Assembly: GCF_040115645.1 (NCBI RefSeq)
Contig: NC_089548.1
Span: forward strand, 5,270,001-5,334,000
Reading direction: 5' to 3'
Origin: Euwallacea fornicatus
Taxonomy: Eukaryota > Arthropoda > Insecta > Coleoptera > Curculionidae
Length of the DNA stretch: 64,000 bases
In this document: positions 26,205 to 40,396 of the stretch, piece by piece
How the letters are laid out: each line of letters starts with the position of its first letter
Position numbering within the stretch: position 1 is the stretch's first letter
Translations under genes and position numbers: made by a program
The notes under the pieces: generated by a model
What the model saw: only the letters and a program-made list of their open reading frames with translations
What the model was told of the DNA's origin: nothing
Databases searched by the model: none

Positions 26205-26483
26205 ATGCCTGTGGGTGGCTCTCACTTTGTAATAAACTACCGAACCCCAATTGCTATTGATAGATATAATTATAGCTGGGGTGAGTACTATGTCGAGGAC
26301 ACATATAAAAAATTCATGGAGTGTCATTTCATGGAAACTTGTAGCGAAAAGTCTAACTCGGGGGATTCAAATGTATTGGAAAATATCGCGATTAAGGACG
26401 TTCGGTGTAAAAAAAAGGGCCAGTTTCGCCGTTGCGTTCGCGGCAGGTGCGTGCGCTTTGAAGACGATGCAAGATGTGAATAA
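26205..26483 (+). CDS. Small Cys-rich open frame, unknown, doubtful
   Basis: A 92-codon frame opens with ATG and ends TAA. I do not recognise the product. The first third is aromatic-rich (RYNYSWGEYYVED). The second half has Cys at FMECHFMETC and a basic C-terminus with four Cys (RCKKKGQFRRCVRGRCVRF, then one more before the end). It has no signal peptide, and an overlapping frame of similar length exists at 26251-26496, so neither is favoured by length. The TATA-like site upstream and the Cys spacing are the only reasons to list it. It could be an exon, a relic or chance. Confidence 0.15.
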   Translation: MPVGGSHFVINYRTPIAIDRYNYSWGEYYVEDTYKKFMECHFMETCSEKSNSGDSNVLENIAIKDVRCKKKGQFRRCVRGRCVRFEDDARCE

Positions 26484-26499
26484 GGAAGTAAAGTAAACA

Positions 26500-29400
26500 T
26501 TTTCGGGCTTTGGCTTAGGGCATTGAGTAACCTAAAATGCCGGTTTCAACGCACGATCGGTAGTTACACACCTATGTACAAATACACTGATTAAATTTGC
26601 GACCTAACTGCACCTTTAATCGACAAAAAGTTCTCCTCCATACGGAGTGTCTCGCAAACACACTGCCAAACTTTCGGGGCATGTAAAATTCGTCAAAACA
26701 AAAATTTAAATAGAAAAAATTTAGGTCCGAAATCGCTTAATTTCCAAGATAGAGAGCGTCCAATCTCAATTTTTTTTTTTATATTTAAAAAAACAGTTCG
26801 GGATAAGGACATGAAACTGGGGACACGCCATGCACAGTACATGCTGGGCAGGATATTTCCACCTACACCAGTGGCGTCCGTGCGGCCATTCGACGATTCT
26901 AGACGCGTAGATGGTTCAGAGCTCGGCGGAACCGTATTTTGGGCGGACGGCATTGTTTTAGCGATGAGGCGCGTTTCGCGCATGCTTGTCTTCGCGTTCT
27001 AAAAGCAAATTCAATTGGTTCCCCCTAAGGAATCAAAGAGAAAAATTCGCACTTGGAAACCTGCAGGTGCCGGTTTTTTCACAAGCACAGGAGTGAAAAA
27101 CTACTTTTTCCCTTGAAATCTTGAGCGGCAAAGCACTGAGGAGCCGTTTTCATTCAGAATTGGTGGAATATTAAACAAATATGTCCGCATTAAAAAAGTC
27201 ACAATTTTTTTCGTTAAAAACGTCCCATTGAATAGTCGCACGGGCTGGTGTAAGGGGAAACATTCTGTCTATTCCGGACATTCACATTTAGCCCGCCATA
27301 GCGTGTCCCTAATTTCATTTCATTATCTCAAACTGTTGTTAAAATATTCAAAAAAAAAAGAAATTAAACACTCTGTATATTGGAAACGAAGCGAGGTCGG
27401 ACCTATTTTTATTCGATCTAAATATTTCTTTCCACAACCTCGACATTCACTGAACGTTTGTCGGCATGTTTATGAAACACCCTGAATGCTTTGTTCCTCA
27501 CCTTGAACTGTGTCGTTACTACCAGCATCGTCTCAAAACTCACGTACTAAACCGACGTAATTTACCTTCCTCACTTAGTTTCATCCAAGTATTTTTTGTC
27601 AACTGATACTAATTCTAAATATTTCAAACCTTCTTTATGACAATCTGGAGGTGTTTCCTGACATGGCCTAGTTTCGTAGGGTTCGCCCAATAAACGAAAC
27701 CAGACAGCTGGTAGTATACGGGAGGTGCATGAGAGGTATGCAACATGGATCGTGAAGCAACACTGCTCGAAGAAATAATCCAGACCAATCTTTCCATACG
27801 TTATTCTATTAGTGGCACTGAGTGGTACACTTAATTAGCGCCTTGTTGAAATTCAATTGATTTGGCTCATGTGCCTCCAATCAGCATACAAAGTAACATT
27901 CCTGATGTTCTCATCTTGCACGTCTTAGGTCTTATACCTCTATGGTATGCGTGCGACCTAAACCCACATCGTGAGATATGAAGTATATGCTGCTTAGAGA
28001 CGCAAAGTCCCTAATTAATTTAATTTAAACGGATTTCGCATCAAGAAGCTGACTGGAACAACATTGACGTACGTTGCTCTAGTGTGAGATGCTATATGGG
28101 CGATAACCGTTTAAATTCGGTTGATTAGCTCTATTATGTTGCAAAGCAGTATTTGCTGCATATCTCATGTTGCATGTCTGATGTTTCATACATTTCTGGG
28201 GTGCGACCGTCCTTAGGTCCAGTGAGAACGTTGGGTTATATCAATTACATTGACACCTAATGGGACGAGCCTCACTAGTACGTTCGCTTATTTTCTTCAA
28301 TGTTTGCTGTAGTTTCGACAATTTTTCAGATATTTTATCGAATGTTCGATCCTAGCATGTTAATTCAGATTTACTCTACTCAGGAATCGAGAGATAATTG
28401 GACACTTTTTATCGTCCGTACTTGTTCTGGGGCACGTCGTTGACTTGAAGTTCCAAGTCAGTTTCCATACTGAACAGGAAATTTAAGTTTTCAGAAAGAG
28501 AGGACCAGCTGTCTGCCACTAGAAGTTTTGCTAATTCGTGCAGGTTTATGCTCAAAATGTCCAAAATTCTGATCTTATAAGTGAGGTGCGGCTATGAATT
28601 TAAGGTCACTTGAAGCGTCTATTGATTTAAACCCAAAACGATGTCCAGCAGCACCAAAATTTTGCATGTACCTTGAAAACTGTGCTGAAGGTAAAATTTT
28701 TAAAAGGTATTTGGTACTTTCGTGCCCTCTCTATCTATCGAAATCTATGAACTATTTATATAAAATTCAGCCTCAGCCCGATTCGTATTGTGCAGAAAGG
28801 ATGTATGAACAAAGAAGTTCGGCCCATTAAGGAGGAACTGCCCGGTACTTCGGCTTCCGTGTTCATATGGGGAGTTCGAGAAACAATGGCGCAAGTGAGT
28901 ATTGGGTCCCAGAAGATAAAAAATAGAGTGAATCGGGCAAACTTGCCTTACACGAAAGTGGCTTCTCTGCATTCTACAGGATGTTTTAGTAATTACTTCG
29001 CGTAAATTGGAGATAACCTTTTTACCCTCCGAAACCCCATAGTTTTTAGTACTTTTGTGATTTTGGAACCTCCCCTATAGTGAAAATTACCATAATTCCT
29101 ACGCTACGGGTTTCATGCGGCGAGGCAAGAAAGAGTTTGCTTTAAATTGAGGCGAGAAATGCTGATTTGGAGGAATTTTGTTCTTTTTAATTAGCCCTTT
29201 TAAGGAAATTTAAATGTAGACGACTCGATGCTTGAAATCAAAATTTAAATTAACAACTCAACAACCAAAGGAAGAAGCTAAAAAATATACTACGACCTGC
29301 AATATTTTCCAGCACTGCGACTACTATTTTCATTTTCCCGCTTCGGATGTAAATAGTATCGAAACACAAAAGCAGAAAACGTTCTGAAATTGATACAACA

Positions 29401-30150
29401 ATTTTAGAACATTTTGTTTTCCTTGCAATGCTCAATTTTCATCTGAATGGCCACTGCCTAAGGGAACCGATTCACCCTCTCTACATTTCAGCATGTTTGT
29501 ATGTGGGGGGCGTTTTATATGGTCCACTTCCCGATTGTGTTTCCTTCTTTGATCATGAAAAAATAATGACGTTGATGTCATGATTCCTCATGTTATTTTT
29601 GGTCCCGAAACAATCCCGATTAAATAAATAAGGCGAATTGCGATTTCTCTAGTTTCTCCAATAAATTTTGCTTACCCTAATACTCCTCTTCAAAGACAAA
29701 TTCACCACCCTCGAAGACGCCAAAAGTGTTGACCGAAACACGCGACTGTAGCAAAGTTTCTCCGGTCGCACACAACCGGAACGGATCGCTCTGAATTGAA
29801 CCCTTAGCGGAACGCAAAATGAATATATGCTGGTGCGCTTTCCTGCCTCGATTTTATAATGTTGTCCCCCCACTGAAAGGCCCGTGTTATCTTCTTCTCG
29901 AATTGGTCACAATTGGACACCCACATGCCATCCGCCACCACTGGCAATTTCCCTCTCAAAGAGTCGAACCTTTTTGAGGGGGCATGCATTCGCTCTTCAG
30001 GAAAACACTTCGGGAAGATTAAAGACCTTGCAACGGTCATTATCCTGCCCCAATGAGAGATCTCGTATTTGTATTTTAGACTTCACGTGAATATAAAAAA
30101 AAAAAAAAATCGTAAATTTTAGCTTCGAACTTCTCCAAAGCAAACGAGAC
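26500..30150. other. No gene seen
   Basis: Only short frames without family resemblance are present. GTTTATGAAACACCCTGAAT near 27470 resembles the right end of a small DNA transposon whose partner was not found. Confidence 0.35.
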
Positions 30151-30539
30151 AACGCGATTTTCTGGAATCATGGACGACACGTCTTGGATTTAGTCCTAAT
30201 GTACCTTCGGACGATCCATCGTCGACAGAATAAATTTCTGAAGTGGAAAAAAATACCAGTATTTTTCAACCATCATCAAATTTCTTACTGTTCTGAAGCT
30301 TTCAATACCGGTAGTAATTTCTTTAGTCGCTTTAATTGTGTCAATTGGAAATACCCGTCATACATTGCTCTCAAGGAGGGTTTCGGGCCTGATCACGGGG
30401 TATGAAAAAGCAGCCTAAGCTTTCGATGCTCTGCCAAGGATTCACGGCTACCCTCAACAGATCATCGAACTTCGAAATGACTTCGCTACCAACTGGGTGG
30501 GACTGGTCCGTATCGTTCAAAATCGAATAGCGGAAGACC

Positions 30540-31197
30540 CAAAATTCCTACCGTGAATAAAGAAGAGAATCTACTGAAGAATCTAGCACCAAATGCGTCT
30601 CTGAACCGACGAGACTCGGTGAATCATCAATTTCTAGATTTCTGCGAAAGAAGAAGCTATTTTCATGCCATTCTACGCCTGTTCACAATTTATTGCCAAG
30701 GGATTTTCAACACACAATTGATTTCTGCGATTTGTTACTCTAAAACCAACCCTGTGCTCTTACACAAAATATTGTTTACCGTCGAGGCAACATTTACAAG
30801 AAGAAGTATATTTAATTAGAAAATGAGCCATTCCTACGACACAGCAAATCCTCATTTAATATGAGAACTTCCACTTTCAACATGGATTTCCAATTAGCAT
30901 GGGACGTGAAATTTTGGGAGATACAATTTTGGGGCCAACGTTACTCCCAGCAAAACTGAATGGGATGTGGTAGTTGAGTCGTTTATGAATATGAAGTTTC
31001 CACATCGACGGCCCGATCGGGGTAGTGATCATACACGGTCACCACGACGTCCCGATTTAAACCTAACGGATTTTTATTTTCTTTTTAAGTCATCGATATA
31101 CGAATCCATATCTGACAATAGAGAGGAGTCGTGGGGTAAAATTCATCAAGGTCTAAATATTACGCAATCGACAACAGTAACCGACTCTTCGATATGA
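30540..31197 (+). pseudogene. Decayed mariner-like transposase
   Basis: Read through several stops and shifts, the plus strand keeps landmarks of insect mariner-like transposases. A stretch EENLLKNLAPNASLNRRDSV fits the linker. HKILFTVEATFTRRSIFN (near 30760-30815) fits the first catalytic motif, normally FTDEATF, here with Val in place of the catalytic Asp. TANPHLI follows. The C-terminal motif appears as RRPDLNLTDFYFLFKSSIYE (near 31045-31105), normally PPRSPDLTPLDFFLWG. The copy is clearly dead. Terminal repeats were not identified, so the element limits are unknown; it may begin some hundreds of bases upstream. Confidence 0.65.
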
Positions 31198-34100
31198 AGC
31201 AAAATTTTGGTTTAAGGGTAAGAAAATGTATTGATGTGGACGGTCGATACTTAACCTGAACTAAATATTTGTTTGTTTCAATAATTTATCTGGTGGATTG
31301 AGCAGGTCAAAGGACTAACGTTAAAAACGAAATTAAGAATGCACGAAACAACTTAATTGAAAATATCTAGAAAATCGTTAGAGCTTCATATCGCTTGAAT
31401 TCAATGGCTGCAAAGAACGCTTCAGCTCTATACTTCGACGTGTGTGAGCTTTTAATTGACACAAAAACTGTCTCTTTAAATTGAGGAAAACGCTTACATT
31501 CTCGACTAATATTTAGATGTATCTGTTCGTAGGATCTCCTAGATTTTAGTAGATAAAAATCAGTTCAATCCTCGTAGAGATAAAATTACGGTTAAGAAGC
31601 GAAAGTTGGAAGATGGAGGCTGAAGTACAGTCTCGGCATAATTTCATACATACGTGGTGGATCAAAAAAGTGCGTTACGATTCAATTCAACAAATCGCAA
31701 TTGTATATTGTTTCGATTCCCAACTATTTTTGAAATATTGATATTTCAAATATAGCTCTCTCCCATCTGGACCCCGAAACGTCTGAGTTAAGGGAAAATG
31801 ACCGTCACGTTTCCGTCTGGTTTTTTCTAGATTAATCCGAAAACCCAACTTTGACGTGCATCAAAATGTGTCACAAACCTTGATGGATTTCAAATGCAGT
31901 CCTCCTATCTTTACGAGATTTTGACATAATTACTGAAAACTCGAACCTTGGACGCCCTGTATACTCATCACCGCTTTACCGGCAGCTCTTTAGGAGATCG
32001 CATCGGGGAGATTGGAGGTTTGCGAAGTGGAAGTCGTGGTGCAATTTTAGGATTGTTCTTAAAATAACAATGAAATGTCCTTTTTGTTAAAATAGAGATG
32101 TTGTGAGTTGTGTGCGTAAATACTTCTTCCCCATAACTCCAGCCGCCTTGCGCCAGCTGGTACTAGTATGAGACTGCTGGCATCAGCTATTAGCACATAG
32201 GTTTTGCTATGCTAACTAACATGTCAAGTTTCGATTCTTCAGATGATTTTGTGATGTGAATTATTCACAATATGGTGAACCTAGATCAAGCTTCGTTGCG
32301 GCGATACGAGCTATTAAGGTCTTGGAATCACTTTTGGTTTTACTTCTCAGCTCTTTCGGTTTTTTAGATACTGTTTTGAGGCCTAGTACGCAAATAATTT
32401 TCTAGGATCTACAGGATTACCTGAGATTAATTCAGGTTAGAAAATTGCAGGTCTATAAAGGTGACTATTAAATCAAGTAGTGTCTCACAAAGCAATAAAT
32501 AATAAATATTGTCCATAAATGCTTTGCGGTGTGCGATCTGGTTTGATATGAAATTTGATGATATCGGAAAACGGGAACTTCCCATCTTGGAAAAATCATT
32601 TTCATGTTTCGTGTGTTATGTAAAAAAATACCTTTAGAAAGTCAGTTCTTTTTTCGTGCCCCTTTGTAAGTTAAGACAGAAAAAAAATTCAGGGAAATGG
32701 ATTTTTTTATTTGGAAAATCTAAGAAATTAATCGGAACTTTCTGGGAGAAGAAAATTGTCTCACTAAGGCACAACTTCGACTCCATATACAAAAGCCATG
32801 CCCAGAGGGGTTCATCGGTAACGTTTGAAAAGAGGGACTATTATATATGTTGCATAACTTCAGAGCAAATTCAGCATTATTTTCTTTTAACTGAATACGG
32901 TGCATATCTGCACTCGACTCCCGAAGAGGGGACCACGGTCGACGACATACGCCAAGGGGGAATAGATAACCTGAGGGGGGTACCCTGGATATGCATATCT
33001 GAAAGATGAATCTCCGTCATTCGGATCTTAAGCCGGCATCTCGGCTGGCCAGATCCGGATATGAACCCCAGTCATTCAGATCGAAAAGGGGAACCCCTGT
33101 TGCTCAGGTTCGAAAGTGCCCCACGGCCGTATTATATTTGAATTTATGAAAACCAATTTTGAGATATCGCGAAATGAAGAAAAAATCAGAAGTGTTCTAG
33201 ATTTTTTTTTAACATGCCTATTAAGCCTGAATATTTGTCATATAAAGGACGAAAGGTCATATAAGACACACAGCCTTAATCGCGAGTCTTAATGAGCTGA
33301 GACAGCGATTTATTGAAAAAGTCGATAAAATTGCAAAATAAGAAATGGGGCGAGGGGTAAATGCGAAATAAGTACGCAGAAAGCAAATACTGTGTGACTT
33401 CTGCCCAAGAGATATGTGGAGTTTTTGGGGCTGATTTAGGTGAAGCTACGACGTGTCTATTTTTAACGAATTATTTTCGTAGTAAAAAAAAATGTTTTGT
33501 TTCACTACTGAGATGCTCTCGTGTAAGCGATCATCGCCACGTGATATTCCTAAGATGGGCCCCTTCGGCGAAATTTCATTCGAAACGTATCGCAAAACAG
33601 GTGAAATGAAATGCTTTCTGGAGACGTGAGCTTTTAGACTTAGACGAAATAATAATATGTCGGATTTGCTTACTAATGATCCGACTGTTTATTCGATTTT
33701 CAAATTAAATAACTCAGAGTCGTATCCAACTCTTAATGACGGTGTTTATTCAAAAACTGAACACACTGCATTACTATAATTTAATTGAGCTTCATCGAAC
33801 TCGCAAACTCCAATAACACCAAAGACTCTTTCATTCATTTTCACAGCACGAGATCTTTTTATCGACACAAAAGTTTTTACTTTAACGTCCTGTGAGCTTA
33901 CCATCTTCAAAACATTCAAGTCACTCATTCGATTCGTGCATTTTCCTCGGTTTCTGCATGGAAAAACCGATAGAATGTTTTCTCACATTATATGATTTTC
34001 CTACCACAAAACTTAATTTCTGTTAGCCTGAATGCGTACTTTCCATTCGACTGTTCCGCAGATGTATTTTAAATCTGTCCTTCTATGGGCCTAAATACAT

Positions 34101-36877
34101 TCATAAATTTAACGCCAACGATGAAGGCATGTTCATTAGCGAATTTTCTAGAGGTAAAAACGTCACTTGAGCCATCTTCGAATTTTTTATATTGGTTTTG
34201 GATATGCGAAATGATTCAGAATTTACGTACCAAAAGTACTTGGGGTCCATACAGAGTGCTAATTTTCACATTTTAAAATAGTTTTTCTCCATAGCTTTCC
34301 CAGCGCTTGAGATATTTAGCAGAAATTTTGAAAGGATGTTAATGCTCAAAGTTTACGCAGGCAAGGACCTAAAATCTATCTGATAGAATAATTATATTAT
34401 AATGTAAAATTTTTTTTCATTTTACCATAATTCTGCATTGATTTTAAACTTATGACAGATGCATGATTTTGGATAGGACTAACAAATTTCGGAATAATTT
34501 CAAGTTTATTCGCCCTAATGTCCTATTTCTACTCGATTCTATTCTACCTAACTGAATATTTACGCAAAATTTCGGGTGTAATTTGATGGTATTCACGAAT
34601 TATATGATTAGGGGGTTTACCCTACTCAATCCCGTGAAAACGATTCAGTGGTATCGCACATTTAACGATCTTTTTTCAGTAGAAAGAAGGCTTCAGATGG
34701 TCTTTTCTACTGGACCAACGCAATTTGATCGAGAATTTCCAGAAGCGTGCCCGCCAATCGTTAGTTTTTTTGCCGGAAACGTATCACCCGGTAGTTTTTT
34801 TGCGGTTAGACAAAATCGCCAAAAATATATTTGATTTTTTTAGTGTCTCCCTTCGTTTTCGAGAAAAAATTACAATGCCACACCTCGGCACGTCCTTAAC
34901 CTCCGCAAGGAAAAACAAAAACTCTTAGGAATTTTCTAAACATTTATTGCAGCGTTCGATTTATAAAAAAAAAAGAAATAATAATATAAACTTTTCCGTA
35001 AAATGCACAGGAACTACTTAGCGCTCAAAACACCCTCGAACACAACCGACTTGCTCGCTGGGTACGTCCCTGAAAATTTTAGATCAACTCTGATTGATTC
35101 GGTCGATACATGATCGTTGTTTTAATAAACTGGAAAAATTCATTCAAATCGGCTAAACCATTTTTAAGGCATCGACACAAAATTCAATTTTTTTTTTTTA
35201 CTTAACACCCTGTATCTTGCAAGCGAAACGTCTTCGCACCCGTTTTCATTTGAACTATTTTTCCTAATTTTCTGGGTGGAACCTGGACCTTTCGCCACTT
35301 CAGCTCTGACTCGCCCCGCACATTGCCAAACGGTATCTCTCATATGATTAAATTTCCGTTTTAGCCGATTTCCCTCTCTATGTTTGCTTGTGAAACAGAG
35401 TGTTATGCAGATACTGGAAAGTTGACTCAAACCGATTTAATAAGCATTATTCAATTTCGAATTCATTTATGTTGAGTAATTCGAGATTATTTTGCATTTG
35501 TATCAAATTCGGCATATTCACCTACGTCTTAAGCAGGCATTATCCGTTATCATTTATTTACCGGTAAGATTATCCATTAATGATTTCCCATTACTTTTAC
35601 CCGCCATACACGTACAATAATAATCTCCCCTCCGAGACTACAAATTATTTTCTAATTTCTTCGGCTGTGGTATTCGAGCTTTTGCTAATTTTCCCTTAAT
35701 ATATACATCTAGCGCACCTGTTGCAACGTTCTCTACCGGGTCTTGAAGCGAAAAGCTAATTTTTAAATGCCGCTTTTCTAATTAAAACCGAAATCTGTTT
35801 GGGCCCCAATGGATTCGGCATAATCAGGAAAATCACCATTATCGGTTTACATTAGGCAATAGACAATATGTCATTGAGGTTAATATAAATTGTTTGGTAG
35901 AATATCGCGTTCGCATATCGTTTGCAATGATATCAATATTAATCAACGAGGTAGATTTGCAAAGATCATAATAGCAGGTTGGGATTAGTAATCCCGTAGG
36001 CTGGAAGGCTTACGTTTTTAGTTAATTAATCAGAAGAGCAGTCAACGGAGTTGTTTTGAATAAGAGGCATCGGCATGCAATTAAAATATTTTTTAACTCA
36101 TTGCAGAGCTCCATTCATCGCTCACTCCCGTTTCTATTTAAATTTACTCTCAGTGCTTTATTTCAAAGGGATGAAAATTCGGTTGTAATCTACCCAACTA
36201 CAAACTGAACCAATATTGATTTCGGGTTTATGTTCGATAGAAATCTGGTTCCTTTGAAAGTTGATAAAGCGCTCACCATAGCAAAAACCATCATCGGGCA
36301 CTTTATCACGATAAAAAAGAAAAAAAAAGAACTGGTATTAAATTAAACCACTAATATGCATGCAGGGACACAAAGATCATCCATCGCGGATTTATTCGCG
36401 CTAACGTGTTGCGATCTATGGCTTGGTTAGTAATTATTATTAATCGGGCGGACGCATATATCATCCAGACCGGTATTCTAAACGTTCTGCCCTTTCAACC
36501 GCAAAAATCAAAATCAAACAAACAATTTATAGACTTTTCGGTGAACCATGACGCAAAACGTGGAGGATTTAATGCGACTAAATTGTAATTGCTTTTTGAA
36601 ACATCGACAAATTGACTCGACATGTCTGTAATATTTACAATTATTGCTGTCGTAAATTGCACAACATAATTTTTCTCCTTTTTTTTTTTTAAGTTTAGTT
36701 AACCGAGCCAAGTGATCTTTCAAGCATTTTGCGGCCCATCAACGTACCGACTTTACTGCAAGAGATGCTACAAAATAATTAACAATTTATCATTACTGCT
36801 TTTTTACTCTAGAGCGAGGCGTTATATTTAAAATCCGACGTTGCTGTTTCATTAATTTATAATATTACGAGCTATAT
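31198..36877. other. No gene seen
   Basis: These 5.7 kb hold no supported gene. GACGCCCTGTATAC near 31955 and TTAACACCCTGTATC near 35205 look like right ends of small DNA transposons without identified left ends. Near 33010-33120 short imperfect repeats (GTCATTCGGATC and GTCATTCAGATCG) occur. Near 34765-34810 the string TAGTTTTTTTGC occurs twice. Confidence 0.35.
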
Positions 36878-38394
36878 AGGGTGGCCCAGCAAACGTGGGA
36901 CGAGCCGATGCTGCCGCGTCGGCGAAAGTGAACCGATTCGACTTATTAAAATGGTAAAAAACAAATGCGAATTTGCTAGATCTACGCGACGTTTCCCCCT
37001 TAAATACGCGATTTTTCACTCATCGAATCAGGCCGATATCTATCCCGATTTGCGCGATCCCCAAGATCTTCATGTTGAACGTGCGGTACCAAGCCATTGT
37101 GGAGTACTTATCATTCACGCCTCTTATATTTTTCGAAGTTATCTGACGTTCCAGTCATGATGAAGCACGTTACGACCATGCTGGTACACCGCCACACGAA
37201 ACCGACCCTTCTCCTTCCTTCGCGGGTACTGCCAAGCCGTGGCATTGAGGTACCATTTTAATGCACGTATGTCCGCGCACGGGCTCCGCGTAAGACAGTC
37301 CACCGCCAGCTTATCAGGAAAGAACGCGAGGTTTAGAAAAAAAAGTTTAATAAAAAAATTATCCAGTTTTTCGTGAAATTTTATTTTTTATAATTTTCGA
37401 ACTTACGGACGAGTCCGAAAAACCGTGGTGTGGTAAAAGTACATTTTTTTAAAACGGAATACCCCATATTTGCGGATATTAACTCTGCTTGTAACTACAC
37501 TAAATGCGGAATTAACCGGATACTCGGGTTTTCCCGCAACAAAAGCATTAAAAATATTTAGAGTGTTACTAGTTGAAAGTTTTACAAAATCGAATATTGG
37601 GAAGTAAACATTTTTCATACAGCAATGAAAGCACTAAAAGAAGAGAAAGAAAACATCATAACAAAAACAGGAAGAAAGTCTGTAAATCTGTAAACAAAAA
37701 AGAACATATTTTTTTTACATAAAAATGCTTTAAATGAAAAACATGTTTAGCAACGCGTATTGCTTCCGCAACGCCTAATCACGGCATCCATGCGAATGGG
37801 CACCCTAGGGATCAACGCGGCAAGTTGTTCATTTACATTGCGAAAAATATGTGAACATTTGAATGTCCCGCGTAACCGTTCGAGGCCGGGATTGGTCAGA
37901 GTCAAGATAAGAATTAAACGAGCGCAAGGTAGCCAATAATACAAGCGTAAAAACCCCATGTCAAATGACTTTTCTCTTTTTATTATTTAATTATTTTTTT
38001 AAACGCAAAAAAGAAATAGTGAAACCAAATAAATGAACAACTACCTACATATTAAAGTTCAATCAACCAGGTAAGTGAACAAGACCGAGAAACTTCAACA
38101 TGTTTGCAAAAACATTCCCAGCAATGGCTCGAAGAGACCACCGGACCGATCTGACCAATCGTGGCCTCGAACGATCACGCGGGTCATTCAAATTTTTGAA
38201 ATTTGAAGGCTTCTTGTGCCAACATGCCCCTAATTAGAAAATTAAAAAAAAATCTGAAATTGTGGCCTGCCTTGCCTACTATAACCACCATGCGAAAGTT
38301 TTGAACGATTGGATAATACGTGCAGGCGCAGCAAAATAAAAACCGGTTTCCCATGTTAATCTCCTATGTCCAAGGTTCGCCTGGACACCCGGTA
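36878..38394. mobile_element. Candidate decayed DNA transposon, repeat family copy A
   Basis: The left end TATAGGGTGGCCCAGC and the reverse complement of the right end TATACCGGGTGTCCAGGCG are similar over about 25 bases, suggesting terminal inverted repeats of a 1.5 kb element. The right 90 bases (about 38305-38394) match the right end of copy B at 41000-41085. Inside, a 45-bp motif at 37856-37904 recurs inverted at 38143-38194 and directly in copy B at 40593-40640. The minus-strand frame 37959-37747 ends in a piece (FRNVNEQLAALIPRVPIRMD) that could be a transposase C-terminus, which is weak evidence. The family was not identified. Confidence 0.45.
37856..38194. repeat. Inverted pair of a 45-bp motif
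   Basis: The plus-strand motif starting TTTGAATGTCCCGCGTAAC and ending GATTGGTCAGAGTC (37856-37904) reappears as its reverse complement at about 38143-38194, with a few mismatches. Translated, all copies keep the same peptide pattern LTNxGxExxRGxFK, which suggests descent from a coding sequence, probably of a transposable element. Confidence 0.6.
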
Positions 38395-40396
38395 TATCGA
38401 CATTGTTTCAAGTCAGTTAATAGCGTAATCAATAAATCTTCGTTATCGTTAAACGGGTTGTTAATTAATTTTGACTAGAAAATAGTCTCCCTGAGACTAT
38501 GAGTTCAGAATGGTCCAAACGTGATTATCCAGTCCACAATCGTCTTTAGCCCACGGGCGGATCAATCAAACCACATTTGAACCTTCGTTCTGGACCAAAC
38601 AATCAGGGTGTGAAAAAATATATATACGCAACCTGGTCGTAGTTGACGTAAGTGTAGGAATAGTCATAAAATAAAGTGGTTTGTAGTAATTTTATTAAAT
38701 TATTCGTAAGCGATCTTACTCGACACTCTAACGACTGATGACAATAAGAAGCCTTTATCCAGATTGTATCATCAAAGTGTTCACATTATAGAATTACCGA
38801 GATGCTCTCTTCTTAATTGCATGAAATCCTTTATCAACAAGAAGGCATATTTCTAAATGTTCACGCTGGAGTCGCTGAATTTCAAATCTGGAACATGTGT
38901 GAAAATATTTGCGTTTCAAATGATACTTAAATCCTTCTAATTGTGCCGAACCGCGGGCACGTTTATGGCAGACAGTTTACTCGAAAGCCTATCAGGGGTA
39001 AGTTGTTTGAGCTACTTTTACGGAATTAGCTCCAACACATATTTTCATGACACGTTCTATGACGTCAATTTAGTCTGGATAATTTTATTGTTTGCGGATG
39101 GGAGCATGTATTAGATCGTCCCATCAGGTAGAAACGTCGGCAAATTCAATTCTTCTACATCTTTTCACCTGAAATTAGTGTGTGGACTAAAAATAACGGA
39201 TGGAGCTGACAATCAATATTAATTTAATCATCGACGAAAGTTGGAAATTATTCGCAAAATTCCTTAGTCGAGCAGTTGAGTCCCAGAAGAGACTAGCGGA
39301 ATTACAAGAGGGTAACAAGTATTTAATAAATAAAATCCTTGGGATGCCCTCGTAGTTTGCCACTAAGTTTACTGGTATAACAAATTAGAGCGGAGGACCC
39401 GAAATAATTTTCCTTGGATAGAAGTTTTCGGTTGCCTAGGGAACCCCAGTCCAATTGCTATACTAAATCCAATAAATTGGACTCAATACACACAAAATGA
39501 AATTAATATTTGTGAACCATCCTCAAACAAAATATAGTTTCCATAATACAAGCTCCTAAGTAGAGACGTGCTCTCTACCACATAATAAACATACTTTGAG
39601 CCAAGTTTTGCACCAAAACTTTGAGCCCTAATTGAACGCATTGTTGCACAGTGGCGCCTTAAGGCGCATTTACACGGATAGTGAACCACGATCCTGGACC
39701 GCACCTTCGTGGGGCACTCCTTGTATAAACACTATATTCGTGACAGGACAATCGAAAAAAAGGACACCGCGATTGTGAATTGTGGTATCAAACGTATTAA
39801 ATATTTTTTGCTTAACTCAGTTCTGGAGTGGTAATCAACGCAGATGGCTTACGCGTGAGTGACTCTGAAACTTGAAAATTTTTGATGCATTATAGAAACG
39901 AATCTTCCTTGCGGGCCTCTAGAAATTAGAGATATAAACAAGAGAGGCTCGTACTCCAGCAGCTACTAGAATCGCAGAAGTACTACATTTGTCAAATTTC
40001 GTAAGAGCTCATGTAAAGAAAAAAATTAAAAAGATAGGGAGCTCGTACGTATCAAATAAGTACTGTATTTATACTGTAGATATACAGGGTTTGTCAGATT
40101 CAACCCTCGTTATTAGTATCTCAGTAAACATAAGAGATACGAGGTCGCTAGTACTAGGGCAAAGTTGCGGAATTTGGAGCACAACACAATGCCTTCCCAA
40201 AATTTGAAAAATTCCGATTACTTCCGGAGATACCCGTAAAAGAAACACATTTTGAAAAAGATCCTTTTTCCTTATTGAGCTTATTCGGAGCGATAATTAT
40301 AAACGAATGATACATCATAATTCCAACTTTTTCTCTTCTACAATCTCTTGGCTACGCAGGATCCGAAGATGAACGTCAAATCTAAATAACCGTGTA
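38395..40396. other. No gene seen between the repeat copies
   Basis: These 2 kb hold no supported gene. CAGGGTGTGAAAAAATATAT near 38605 and ATACAGGGTTTGTCAGATTC near 40081 look like transposon ends without recognised partners. Confidence 0.35.

Noticed and set aside
28594..29005. Overlapping short frames on both strands
   Set aside because: No motifs, mixed frames and no context.
35164..35430. 88-codon minus-strand frame
   Set aside because: It includes a poly-T/poly-A run and the transposon-like end ACACCCTGTAT; more likely repeat-derived than a gene.
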